A stretch of 64,000 bases of DNA, taken from assembly GCA_001179505.1 (NCBI GenBank), contig CDMY01000214.1:55541-119540 (forward strand), read 5' to 3'. Within the stretch, counting starts at the first letter, position 1. The number at the start of each line of letters is the position of its first letter. A program made the position numbers and the translations under genes. Below, in pieces: positions 45,778 through 56,942 of the stretch. Under the pieces are notes generated by a model. The model searched no databases, was not told the origin of the DNA, and saw nothing but the letters and a program-made list of their open reading frames with translations. This stretch comes from Vitrella brassicaformis (lineage: Eukaryota > Sar > Vitrellaceae).

Positions 45778-47459
45778 CTCTATTTCCGACGGTTGCTTGT
45801 GCCTATGCGCTGCAAAACAAACAAACAGCACACAGCGACGAAGCAACAAACAATCATTCTATCGTTCTCTCTCCGTCTGACTGGCGTACTCACCGTGGTT
45901 CACACGAGCGGAAGATCACCCTCTCTGCAGCTAAGCTCGCAGGCGATCGCCTTGACAAAGGGAAAGAAGCTGCCCCTTCGTTCGCAGATTCCGCCGACGC
46001 CAGCGGCCCTTCGCCGGTACCTATACTGTTTGACGACAATTGATGGGAATGAGTGAGGCTTCGAAGAGTGTGTGGGTGGACGGCAAGTGCATCAAGTCGG
46101 TAAAGGAGTACGCGGGCCTCCTGTCCGCGTCCGAGAAGCCAGCAGCGTGCGAGAACGGCGGCAGATGGACGAAGTGGTGGGACCTCGATCGACGTGACCT
46201 GGACGGTGTTATCGTCAGTTCGATGAGGTCCCTTCGGATGCCAAGCTCACGCTCCGATACCCCACTCGTAAGGAAGGGAGAGAGAGAAGCAGAGTCTGGC
46301 TTGCAGGGAGGAAAGAGGGACGCTTCTTGTGTGTCATCCTTCCATCAGGGATGATCAGGGGTACACTGTTCGAACAGGACCGCCCAGGTACGGCGGCTTT
46401 CCTGTATAGCGTTTCTACTGGGATTTTCTGGCCGGGCTGGGAATGCTGTTCGCCGGCATAGGCCACCTTGCGTCAACGCTGTCACCGCAACGGCCCCATT
46501 CACCTGTGAATGAATAGGTAGCCGTTCATCAACAAACAGCCCGTTCATCAACAAACAGCGGGGAAGAAGCGATGACGAGCCTGCCGCCTCGCAGACGAAG
46601 GAATGGAGCCGCTCTGCCATTTCCAGCTCTCGCTGATGCCGGCATCCCTCCGTCGGGGGCCCTCTCTGATTCACCACGTTTGCGAGTACAGATGTGTGGA
46701 TGACGGGATGACATGTGGAGCGGGTTTGTTCATCCATTCTTGGCCTTGCATTCGTCCTGCCTGGCGGGATGAATGTCATCCAATCAATGGGGTTTGTGCC
46801 GATTGTAGCTTGAGTAGATGTGAATAGAGTAGGGGCTGTGTTGTACATACATACAGACCCACGTATCGCTTGAGGGTGTGGTGTATGGCTGTGAGTGGAC
46901 CGACATGTGGATCGATCCACATTTATCCATTCAGCCAACACAGACGTACATTTTCATATTCCCTCATTGTCTATCTGTCTCTCTGTCACTCGTTGCGGCC
47001 ACCTGACCCATGCACTTCACTTCCACTCAGACACACATACGCGCACACACACGAGGAGAGATGAGAAGGGGAGAGAGAGAGAGAGAGGGGGGGGACCTCA
47101 TCCGCTGTCGAAGTCGACATGCAGTGAAGATAAGAAGTTGGTTCTATGAGATAACTGGCGCACTTGAGCATACCTGTGGCTGTGCCACAACAAAGGAAAC
47201 GGCACGCATCCAAAAGCCCCTAGATCCGGTGACACCGAAGCCGTCATCAGCACTGTAGAGTACTCGACCTCTGAATGAATGAATGCCACATTGAAAAGTG
47301 CTGTTGCACTGCGTTGAAGAGAGACACACACGCTTATATGTCTATAGTTGAGTCGAGAATTTAGTGTTGGCTAACCCGCTTTTGCCGCCATTGCTTTTGC
47401 CGCCATTTTCTTGCCGTATCGATTGCACTTCGTGCATCCTCCACGCACTCAAGGAACTT
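45778..47459. other. Intergenic region with one open segment of unclear origin
   Basis: About 1.7 kb. At 46046 an ATG opens a frame (SVWVDGKCIKSVKEYAG, then RWTKWWDLD) loosely reminiscent of the transducer region of type II topoisomerases, but it is too short and diverged to call. There is an 18-base tandem repeat, CCGTTCATCAACAAACAG, at about 46521-46556, and GCTTTTGCCGCCATT twice near 47380-47408. Otherwise nothing is recognised. Confidence 0.4.
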
Positions 47460-48190
47460 GGCACGATTACAGCAGGCCCTCCAGAGGGCCAGTAGGTCAG
47501 AGAACTCGCTGCTGTACCTGGTCGGTCACACCACTAGCTCCAACAAGCTGCACCACACACAGTAGAAGCGATCCAACATCATCGCAGCCCCATGGACCGA
47601 CTTACTTGTCCTTGATAGCTTTCTAGCCGATCATGTCCTGCCACGTCACCCGTCTGGGCTCGTTCGCTGTCGGCTCGCTTTTGTAGTCGATAATGAGCTC
47701 GTTGATGTTGGCTATCAGCTTCTCGTCCTCATTGCCTTTGCCCGAGCGACGGAAAGGCAGAGAAGGACCGGCTCCTGAGGGGTGCAAGCAGACATGGACA
47801 GAGGCGTAGTCACCCTTGAATGGCAGAATGGGAGTGTTGGATACCTTGCTTCTTGTCATTGTTGCCCTCCTGCGTCTCCGTGTTCTCGGTCTCCCTGCAC
47901 GTACACACAATGGATGTTCGATTGTTCGATTGCATTTGTCGTTACTTTTGTATTCATGTCGGTAATTGCAGCGTCTCGATCTGAGAGAGTGTGCGCGGCA
48001 TCACCATGGTCACCATAGCAATTCGTCGGGCCTTGGCGAGCTCATGGATGTGCTTCATGTGCCTGGTGATGTTAGAGTACGTCCGTACAGACTGCACGGA
48101 CACAGTGCGAAGCCATCCGCATCCGTGTGTTATGTGTTCTCTATTCGATTTCCACTGCCTACGGGAAATCGGTAATCTCACTTTGATCAC
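47460..48190 (-). pseudogene. Decayed katanin p60-like AAA ATPase fragment
   Basis: Exons on the minus strand read TRHMKHIHELAKARRIAMVT (about 47960-48085), KLIANINELIIDYKSEP and RRVTWQDMIG (47606-47775), then after an in-frame TAG, KAIKDN. A phase-correct intron (AA|gtaagt to gtgcag|C) leads to LLELVV, TGA, then PTRYSSEFSDLLALWRACC. With the two stops treated as missing residues, this lines up without gaps with the start of the AAA domain of katanin-like proteins ('W.D.IGL.AAK..VKEAVVYPIRYP..F.G.L.PWKG'). The Walker A loop that should follow is not recognisable. Two stops at otherwise conserved positions and loss of the P-loop indicate a dead fragment. A truncated, expressed N-terminal protein ending at MIG cannot be excluded. 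Confidence 0.6.
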
Positions 48191-48252
48191 GGTGGCAATG
48201 GTATGGGTAAAGAGAATCTAGGCTGCGTGAGCCAAAGCCCCGCTTTGACTTG

Positions 48253-50054
48253 TTATAAAAGCTGAACATCTGGATTGCAGAATCGCTTCCACAAATAGAG
48301 GGCCTGTTGCAAGTCCCGCCTGTCATTGTCTGTCTCTGCGTCCTCACTCCGACACTCCAGCAGCTCCACAACTTGATGGAAGCGCGTTGAAGGCGTCATA
48401 TACTCGAAAGAAGCCGCCAGCCCATCGTGAGACAGAACATGAGAGCATCTCAGCTTCCGAAAGGCCATCTTGGCAGCCTCTCCTCGCTGGCGAGCCCCAT
48501 TGATCCTCACAGCCGCAGCCGCCTCTGTCTCACCTTCAAAAGCCATTGACTGGTCACGCGTCACGATCGCTTGGATGAAGACATCTTTGATAATGAGCAA
48601 TTCTCCTTGGTTGTGCCTTGTGAGATTGCGGGCAAACCACCCGTCTCCATTGGGATGTCCCATCTTCTTCACGTCTTCCGCCATCGATGGCAAGCCAGAG
48701 GTCAGCAGAAACAGCGCCAAAATCGCCGCCTGCTCCACATCACTGGTGAGAAGGGCGCGTATTTGTTCGCGAGAGACCTTCAGCCTGGGGATGCAGAAGG
48801 GAGGCCCGGTGTCTCTTGTGGTGGTCTCGAAGAAGAGGTCTACTGCCTGAGACGAGAGTCTGCCTAGCGTGTGGATGAAAAGGGGAGAGGCAAAAGGAGG
48901 GGGGCTGAACTGCCACACTTGCCTTAACGAAGCCGCTGTTATTCCACATATAGCTATGCTAATGCTTGCAATATCCATAGCCATCTGGAAGTCGATGATG
49001 TACAGCTGAAATGTGCCCTTCTCACCAGCCGCTGCTCCCGCTCGCCACGCAACGCAGACGTTGAAAGGTGATAAGTCCAGATGCATTATGCCCCACTCAT
49101 TGAGCTTGGCCGCCGAGGAAGTGAGATGAGAGGCGAGACGACGCCATGCCCCGCGTGGAATGCAGCTGAAAGGCCGATTATCAGCAGCACCATCACCACC
49201 ACCACCACCAGCAGCGACAGCAGCTGGCTGGCCGCTTGTGTCGTGGTTGGCCTGGGCAGCACACGCCTCAATGCGCGTCGCTTCGGCTTCAGATGATAGA
49301 AAGCCTGAGGCACGACAGCGAACGCCAATAAGGTCAGCTAGATTGGCACACACAAAATCGCCACCCACATCGCCGAAAGTGCCTGAACCAAAGACAGATA
49401 GAGACTCAGACAGGCAGATGGAGGGCTCAGGCCAGTCTTCTTACGTATCTCAGCAGAGAGAATGAACGGCCCCTCGAAGCCCAGCCACACGTCGTTGAAC
49501 CGAAGCTGAAACCCGCACGGCAGCTCATCCGATAGCAACAGCGGCGGAACAATGAACTCTGACGGCTCAAGACCAGCCGCCACCTGCTTGCGATGCAGAT
49601 ACTCATGTACCTGAGCCTCCCACCTCAGCGTCCACCGATGTTGGCGATAGTCATTTTCATCGAGCGGCTCCGTGTTTTGACCAAGAGGCATGGTGGGTGG
49701 TGTCGCCATCTTGAGCACGGCCCGCTCGCGTATTGTCTGCGGCTCTCCACCGTCCGTGGCTGTCGTCGTGGAGTGCAACCATCCTCTCAGTTTGGTGAAG
49801 AGCCGACTGATGCCCAGCGGCCGGGCGTCGGGTCTGAAGATGCTGTTGCGGCCTGGCTCGAGCACAACGTTGCCGTCGTTGTCCAGCCGAAAGGGCGCCG
49901 GCGCCTCCGGCTCGTTGGTTGATCTGCGGCGCCCCGAGTCAAGAATGTGGTCAAGCAGCACAGGCACTGACGGAGGACTGGGGGTGTCGGCGGGCTCTGG
50001 GGACGGAAGAGCAGCTTCACTTTTTCGCCTGGGAGGCGGCGGGCTCATCATCAT
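48253..50054 (-). CDS. Atypical or inactive protein kinase-like protein
   Basis: The gene starts MMMSPPPPRRKSEAALPSPE (ATG at 50054) with a Pro-rich region, then RQHRWTLRWEAQVHEYLHRK and CGFQLRFNDVWLGFEGPFIL. An intron at C|gtaaga to ttcag|GC joins SAEIRTFGDVGGDFVCANL in phase. Kinase-like features are WGIMHLDLSPFNVCV (catalytic-loop HxDxxxxN, with Leu for the usual Arg) and LYIIDFQMA in the DFG position, with Gln for Gly. A C-lobe-like helical part follows (EQAAILALFLLTSGLPSMAE, GWFARNLTRHNQGELL), then a tail VELLECRSED and YLWKRFCNPDVQLL. No Gly-rich loop and no clear VAIK lysine are seen. Asp and Asn of the catalytic loop and the metal-binding Asp are kept, so weak activity is possible. 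It resembles rhoptry-type divergent kinases only in this loose sense; no signal peptide is evident. Confidence 0.6.
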
Positions 50055-50544
50055 TATCTCTTGTTCTCGCCCCAGTCGCCCCCTGGGTGCGAGCCATGGG
50101 GTGCGAGCTTAAGCGAAGCGCCCCCCTCCTTTCTTTCCTCGATGCCGTCGACAGATATCTGACTCATCTCAGGTACTGTCCTGAGCCTGATCTCGCCAAC
50201 AGTCGACGAGATCGAGTGAGATCAGCATGTGCCGTACGCGAGTCAAGTGATTGAGCAGCTTCACCGGTCCAGCGCGTCAAGTTCATTCGGTCAGTGGTCA
50301 TTCTACACACACCCGGAACAGAAGGAAGGGGATGGATGATTGACGTCTTCGTTCGTGTGTTTGCATACACACAGCGCTCTTCTGGTGGGTTCGTGTTGGA
50401 GCACGGCATGTGGCATGTCGTGTATTTGTCGGAGGCTGCGCGTGCGTGCGTCGCAGATAGATGGATAGATAGCCTGTATCACGTATCATCCGTACGTGTT
50501 GGTCCGCTTTTGTGCCGGGGTGTTTTTCTGTGTGCGAATGGTGA

Positions 50545-50598
50545 CGCATGGTGGTCTCTCTGACACCAACGGCGGGAAGAAAACATAGCAGCGATGTC
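50545..50598 (+). repeat. Dispersed intergenic repeat, copy 3 (diverged)
   Basis: GGTGGTCTCTCTG, then ACGGCGGGAAG, then AGCAGCGATG, in the same order as 15161-15240 but with an internal deletion of about 18 bases. Confidence 0.5.
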
Positions 50599-51241
50599 CA
50601 TGCATGCAGAGCAGATGCGGACAGCGAGTGGTGTCTGTCTGTCAGCTGCCAGCTGCCTCTCGCCGTCTGTCTGTCAGCCGATGAGAGACTGATGGCCGAG
50701 GGAGGGAGGAAGGGAGATCTGTCTTCTGTTTGTGCGTGAGAGTAGCTTTGTGGATGTGCGTGTGGGGGGGCTGTTTTCGTCGAGTGGGTCAGCATCAGTC
50801 GTCCACCATGATCCATGGAAGATGTGACCGACACGTGGAATGACTGATTCGATTAGTACAATGAATGTCGTTGTGCAATTTCACCACCTGACACCAATTC
50901 CGTCGGCCATCGTTAACCTGTACGCACGCACTTTCCTGGTCTCGGTTGCGTCTCTGTTGCGCCCATGCATTTATGTTACGTGCGTCTTCAAAGCTCTCCA
51001 TGCTATGGCCAGGCCAAAATCGATGTGTGTGAGGAAAAAGAACCCAGGGACGAGGTTCCCTGCCCCCCCCACTCCCCCCTCCGTCAGTGTCGCTGGCTTC
51101 CCTGCCTGGCAGAGACGTAGCCGGCCCACCCACCACCCACCATGAATCTCTCTTTCTCCCTCTGTGTGGGTGGGGATGGATGGTGTGTGCGTGCGGTATA
51201 GTCACACTTATCGCATGCATGCATTCATGTACACATGTATA

Positions 51242-51440
51242 GTGCACACAGGCAGACATACACAACTAAAAACAGCCAGCCAGCAGCCAATCGAGCTATC
51301 AAGTTATCGCACGTACAACCGATGTCATACCAATCAGCCTTTTCAATCAATCCGCTATCAATCAGTCCGGCCCGCCCCTTGTGCACACACACAGACAGCG
51401 GCTACGCCAAAGAGCAAAGGTGGGCAGGTAGGAGCTCTCT
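51242..51440 (+). repeat. Direct repeat, copy a
   Basis: GTGCACACAGGCAGACATAC, CAGCAGCCAATCGAGCTATC, GTACAACCGATGTCATAC, ATCAATCAGTCCGGCCCGCC and ACGCCAAAGAGCAAAGG occur in this order and recur at 51592-51818. Confidence 0.8.
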
Positions 51441-51591
51441 GCCGGGTGAGCAAAAGGACTCAAGTCATCCATCGATCCATTGATTCATCATCGCCACTTA
51501 TCCACACACCCATCCCTCAATTTCCCACCCTCCATCCCTTGCCCCCACCGTTCGGCTCGCTCACTGGCGCGGAGATTGTAGGTAGTGTGAA

Positions 51592-51818
51592 TGTGCACAC
51601 AGGCAGACATACACAGGCAGCAGCCAATCGAGCTATCGTACGTACAACCGATGTCATACGACCCTCGCCATGTCATGCAATCCAATACAACCACGCTCCA
51701 TATGCACTTGCTCACACAGCCATCAATCAGTCCGGTCCGCCCCCTCTCTCGCTCTGTGTGCAAACGTACAGACAGCTGCCACGCCAAAAATCAAAGGCGG
51801 GTGGGCAAGTGCTCTCTG
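51592..51818 (+). repeat. Direct repeat, copy b
   Basis: GTGCACACAGGCAGACATAC, CAGCAGCCAATCGAGCTATC, GTACAACCGATGTCATAC, ATCAATCAGTCCGGTCCGCC and ACGCCAAAAATCAAAGG, offset about 350 bases from copy a, with about 90% match in the aligned blocks by eye. Confidence 0.8.
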
Positions 51819-53438
51819 TGTGTGTGTACGTGTGGCCCCTTCCTATGCACACGACAGACAGACAATGTATAGCACATTATGTATGTATGTATGTGTGTAT
51901 GTCTGTATGCATGTACACTAGCAGCATCCACAACGCAAATATGTCGGCCGTCCAGCGGTTGCTCATCGACCGAGGCAGGCAGGCGGTCAGACAGACAGAC
52001 AGACAGTCAGAGAAGACCTATCCGACTGCGCCCATTGCCTGCCGTCCACCCATTACCTTACAGTCAACCATTGGAGGAGATGTGTGACTGCTAGGGGTAA
52101 CAAGACGAGAAACTGCATGGATGGGATGGGCCAAAAAAATCCGTGGTGGACTGCTGTGGGTGTGGTGTGTGTGATCGACTGACGTACGTACGTACAGACA
52201 TGAGTGAGTGTACATATGCACACATGCACATATATACATATAATACACACACACACATGGATGCATATACATGTGTAGAATGCGGTCTCACCTTAGTGTA
52301 TATGTGCTTCAAAGCTCTGGCTGCGCCGCGGCCGTCACCGTCGACAGACGCGGCGCCGGTGTGTGTGTATCGCACCATCGAGTCGACCATGACGACTGCA
52401 AGCGTCAGACACAACGCAGACAGCGGGAAAAAACCGCCCACCCACTGGCACTTACTGGCACGGATTCCACCCACCCATCCTTCACATCAGTGTTGCAGTA
52501 CCATCCATCCATCCATGAATCGGTCGCAGCCAGCCATCCAGCCACGCACGCAGGCCATCCATCCAGCCAGCCAGCCATCAGCACGTTACCGACGTCCATA
52601 GGCAGGGCAGCTAAATGCTGCTCTCTGACTGCTCGCTTAGGGTATGTGTGTGTATGTGTGTGTGTGTGTGTGGTGCACTCGTTGGTTTGTTGGCCAACGA
52701 GGAGCAGTCAGTCGTCTCTAATACGTCCCGCCTCGCTGCTATCAGGAAATCCATCCATCGTTGGTACTGAGCGGCCAGTCAGTCAGTCGCCTCACGAGTA
52801 CGCCGCTCTGGCTGGCTGCTCTGGCTGCTACGCGTGTACGATCCAGCGAGGTCGGACTGTCGGCACAGTGCTGGGCTGGTGTGTGTCTGTCTGTCTGTCT
52901 GTCTGCCTCTCTTTCTGTTCCCTTCCCGCACCCGTACTTACTTATTCACACACGCATGTACACGTCTGGACACCCACGCCCATCAACTCACAACACAAAA
53001 AGGCCGGCCACCCACGAGCAACCAACGAGGAGGGCGGGCAGCATCCCACGCCATATTGCATCCCACTTAACGTGCACAAACAAAGCGACGTGCACCCATC
53101 CACTCACTCTCACTCACTCACACGCCATCCATCCGGCCATCCATTCATCCATTCCCTCTCCCATCTGTCTGTCTGTGTGTCTGTGTGTCTGTGCACCCAT
53201 CATTGAGCCAGCCAGCCACCTACGTACTTGGATGCATGCCCATCCCTCTCCCCCTCTCCTTTTCCCCACCCCCGCCATTTATCACACATACATTCACACA
53301 GGCAGTGATCGACAACAGAAAAACAGCCAGCGGTCAAGCAAGGGGCCATCCATCCATTTATCCATCCATCCATCCATTCAACACCACCGGCTCATCCCCC
53401 ATGCACCCCTCCCGCCTTGACCTACCGATTCCTCTCAC

Positions 53439-56400
53439 TCACTTGCGCGGCGGGGGGAACGGGACAAACGCCTGGCGGGTGACGGAGCCGACGCCCACGG
53501 GTGCACGGGGCATGATGGTCATGCCGGCCGGGCTGCCGGGGGGCCAGGGCATCGAGGGTGCCTGCATGGGTGGGCTGCCGGGTGGCCAGGGTGCCGGGGC
53601 GACTGGATGCATGTTGAAACGGTGGGCAGCAGGGAACCGCGCCGGTGCGGGTGGAACGTAGCTGAAGCCGCCGAAGAAACCCCCTACTGATGGACACATA
53701 TATCATGACATCACACATGCCTGGGTGTAATGTGTCTTACTGCTTACCATTGGTCTGCGCCATAGGGTGTTGGATGACCGGAGGGCTGGGTGCCGCCACC
53801 TGCCAGCCGCCCGTCTTGGTGGCGACCTGCGGCTTGGGCAGCGTAACCAAACGCGGCGCGTTGGTGGCGACCTGCGGCTGGGGCGGCGTAGCCAAAGGCG
53901 GCGCGTGGCTGGGCGGGGCGTTGGCCGGGGCCACCGGCAGTACCTGAGTGAGCCACATAGAGGGATGGCAGAGGGGTGTGTGTGTGGGGGGGTGTTGCGA
54001 CCGACCTTCTTGTCGTCTCCTGCCGTCTCGGCCGACTCAGGAACCTGCTTAAGACACACAAGAGAGTGGAAAGGAACCACAGAGAGCCAGAGAGGTGGAT
54101 TGTGCGTGCCGTGTGCGGGGTGGTGTGGGCTTCGAAGGCATCACCTGCGCAGTCTTGTCCTTCTTGTCCTGCTGCTGCTGCTGCTGCTGGTGCTGGTGCT
54201 GGCGGTGAAGGAGTACGACGGTCTGCATGCAAAAATAATACATACATGACGCACACCACCAGTGTGTAATCACACAAGCTTGTGTGCGTGCGTATGCAGG
54301 GAGGGAGGGGGGCAGGGAGGTGCGTGCCTGGGTGAGGGTGTCGACTTTGGTGGCGAGTTGCTCGATTGTGGCGCTCATCGCCTTGTTCGACTCCACAAGC
54401 TCCTGCAGGAGTCAGTGGACAAGAGAGAGGGAACCGAACACATTGCCGCTGTGTGTGCGTGTACGTATGTGTGAATGTGTGTTTTGGTGGGTGCTCCGTA
54501 GGTGCGTCATGCTGACCCACCTTCTTGTCGTCAACCCCCTCCGCCACGGTATCAGCAACCTGAATACCACGGCGGAGTTGTGCGCCGTGTCCTGGTGTGT
54601 GTGTGTGTGTGTGTGGCATGCTGACTGCATCGAGTTTTTTGCTGATCGTCTCGAGCCCGCCGCACAGCGTGAGGTTGTCCTCGCGCAGCTCCTGAATGAA
54701 GGCACAGCGTCTTCGAATGAGTGTATGTGTGCTGTGGTTGAGCTTACCTTCACCTCGTTCAGGGTCTTGAAGACCAGACTGTGCAGGAACTGAGTGTGTC
54801 ATGACACCAATACACGTAAGACCCAGACAGATGGACTGGACGTGTATGTCACTACCTCGAGCTGCGTGTAGAAGTCCGAGGCCGCCGGCAGGTCTTCGTC
54901 GAGCTCGGTCGTGCTCTGCATCTGTTTCAATGGCCACCGAACAGACACAGAAAATGGGCACATGCACATACCCACCATTAAGCTATGTAAGTACCTCGAA
55001 GATCCTCTGCTGTGAGGGCTGCATTGGCAGAGATACATCCATGCATCCAGCTGCCAGTGGGTGTATGTGCATGTGACTTACGAAGACCATCAGGTGCATT
55101 GACTGCAGCAGGGACGTCGACTGCGACTGATTCGACAAGCGAACAGACACAACGAGATTCCATATCCGTTTTGCCATCGATCGCAATTTCCGCCGTGTAT
55201 ACGCACCTGAAACACTGGCTGCGAGATGAGAGGCCAGGTGGATAAACAGACACCATGACAGTGGGTGCGTGGACGTCGCAGCCGAGACATACACACACAC
55301 ACACACACACACACAACAAAGCAATGCAATGCAATGCAGGAGGGAGGGAGGGACTGAGTACGTACTGAGTGGTCCGCAGGTTCAGCAGCGGCAGCAGCAG
55401 CTGAGTCGACGCCATGGCTAATCTGGTTTGACGCATGGACGGGCGGCAGGAACCGGCGGAGACAGGGTGTCTGTGGGCAGATGCCTGGCTGGCTGTCTGT
55501 CGATGTGTCTGTGCTCACCTTGGCCTTGTTGTCGTCATTCGCCGGCTCAGGCGTACACTGAAGGAGTGGTTATCAGTTAATGGACACACAGACACAGAGA
55601 TGCATACATGCATTAATGTGTCAGGCACGCCAGGCCACCTACCTTGTCGCTGTCGCCGCTTGCTGCTGCCGCCGCAGCTGCAGCTGGGCATGTCTCGTCG
55701 GCGTCGGCAACCTGACAGGCAGCAACCACAACGGACGACAGACAGACACCATGGAAGAGCAACAGACAAGTGCTGCACATCTGCCTGCCTGTCTGTCTGT
55801 ATGTCCGCCCAGTATGCACATAGATAGATACTTGAGGTCACACACGCCGCCACCCAACCTACCTACCTACCTACCTCCTTGCTGTCGTCTTCTTGGCCGG
55901 CAGTGGCAGCAGCAGCAGCAGCCGCGGGCGATGAGGGCGTGTCCGGGTGGGCCTTGTGCTGCTCGTTCTTCTTCTTCTTCTTCTTCTTCTTCTTGTGGCG
56001 CCCCTGAACCACCAAACGAGAGAGAGAGGGAGGGAGGGAGGGAGGGTTGTGTGGAACGAAATGAATCAATGCTCAAGAGATATTCTTCCACTGACTGACT
56101 GACTGACTCACTGACTGACTGACTCACTGACTGACTGACCTTCTTGCCGCTGCCGCCATCGCCCTCACCGTCCCCCTGAGCAGACGACTGACGCAAACAC
56201 ACAGAAGATCGATACATATGGCACCCATCCATCCATCAGATCAGCGTGCAGCCGTCCGTGTGCTCACTCACCGGCTCCTGCTGTGCTGCTGGCGAAGAAG
56301 CGCCTCGTGGGCCTCGACCTGAGTGTGGCCATCATGGTGTATGTATATCCGTGTGTGTATCTGTGTGTGTATCTGTGTGTGTACCTAATCGGTGCCTTTG

Positions 56401-56754
56401 TGTGGGAGGGGCTGAGAGAAACGTACAAGCGGTTCATACGGCTCGTGTCCGTGTTAGCCCTTCTTCTCACTTGTGTGTTCTTTGTGACGTAGGCACCGAC
56501 TGCAAGCACGGCGTCCTGGGTGCCCGACACGAAGAACTTGACAATGTCCCCATGCACCTGCTTGCCCCAGACGTGGACTCTGCAAACGATGACAAGGAAA
56601 CGACATGTGGATGTCTCCTCTCCTTCCTGGTCTTGTGTCCATCTGTCTGCCAAATCACTCACTGAAAGGGGCCGAAGTCCAGCTTGTCGAACTCAGCGAA
56701 GCTTACCTCCATCTTCATCATCGCCCTGCCGTAGTTATCCCAGTCTCTGGGGAT
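53439..56754 (-). CDS. Low-complexity Lys/Ala/Gln/Pro-rich protein, possibly continuous with the FEN1-like gene
   Basis: I do not recognise this protein. The first ordered exons are IPRDWDNYGRAMMKME, then VSFAEFDKLDFGPF (56663-56754) and VHVWGKQVHGDIVKFFVSGT, QDAVLAVGAY (from 56579); the join is in phase (CA|A). Many tiny exons follow, often ending in Lys or Glu: GDGEGDGGSGKK, GRHKKKKKKKKKNEQHKAHP, AAAAASGDSDK, EPANDDNKAK, AEGVDDKK, ESAETAGDDKK. Short heptad-like exons (MSATIEQLATKVDTLTQ, LTLCGGLETISKKLDAV) suggest a coiled coil. The C-terminal exon is Pro-rich (VAPAPWPPGSPPMQAPSMPW) and ends FPPPRK and TGA at 53439. No upstream ATG context is distinctive. The first exon accepts in phase 0 from the last FEN1 exon, so the two may form one gene; otherwise the ATG at 56760 (in ATGCAG) would start it. 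Confidence 0.5.
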
Positions 56755-56942
56755 CTGCATAAGCCAGCACGGACATCCGTTCTGTGCGCTCCTCCCCGCC
56801 CCCCTCACACACTTGTACACTGGCCGTCCGCTGGTGTGTGGGTGTCGGCTGGAGGACCTGCATTACACCCACACACACACACACACACTCCCACACATGC
56901 AGCTGCCGCAGTGTGCGTGTCAGTGTGGATGGGTGTCCTGAC

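Larger units (their letters stand above)
50055..53438. other. Gene-poor region rich in short tandem and direct repeats
   Basis: About 3.4 kb of CA, CATC, GTAC and CAGC tracts and direct repeats, with no convincing gene. One minus-strand segment (about 52290-52465) looks exon-like: WVGGFFPLSALCLTLAVVMV is a possible membrane helix and the segment ends AAG|gtgaga. I cannot attach it to other exons. A related GCTTTGAAG stretch on the same strand occurs at about 50986-50996. Confidence 0.45.

Noticed and set aside
46040-46354. Open frame with VWVDGKCIKSVKEYAG resembling part of the type II topoisomerase transducer region
   Set aside because: Too short and diverged, no neighbouring topoisomerase exons on either side, and the frame runs on into low-quality sequence.
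51164-52087. Another 300-codon open frame on the plus strand
   Set aside because: It runs across the direct repeats and CA tracts, and the two repeat copies are not kept in the same reading frame with conservative change.
52271-53206. 300-codon open frame on the plus strand
   Set aside because: Composition is dominated by CATC/CAGC/TGTC simple repeats (HPS, QPA, LSVCLSV runs), with no conserved block.
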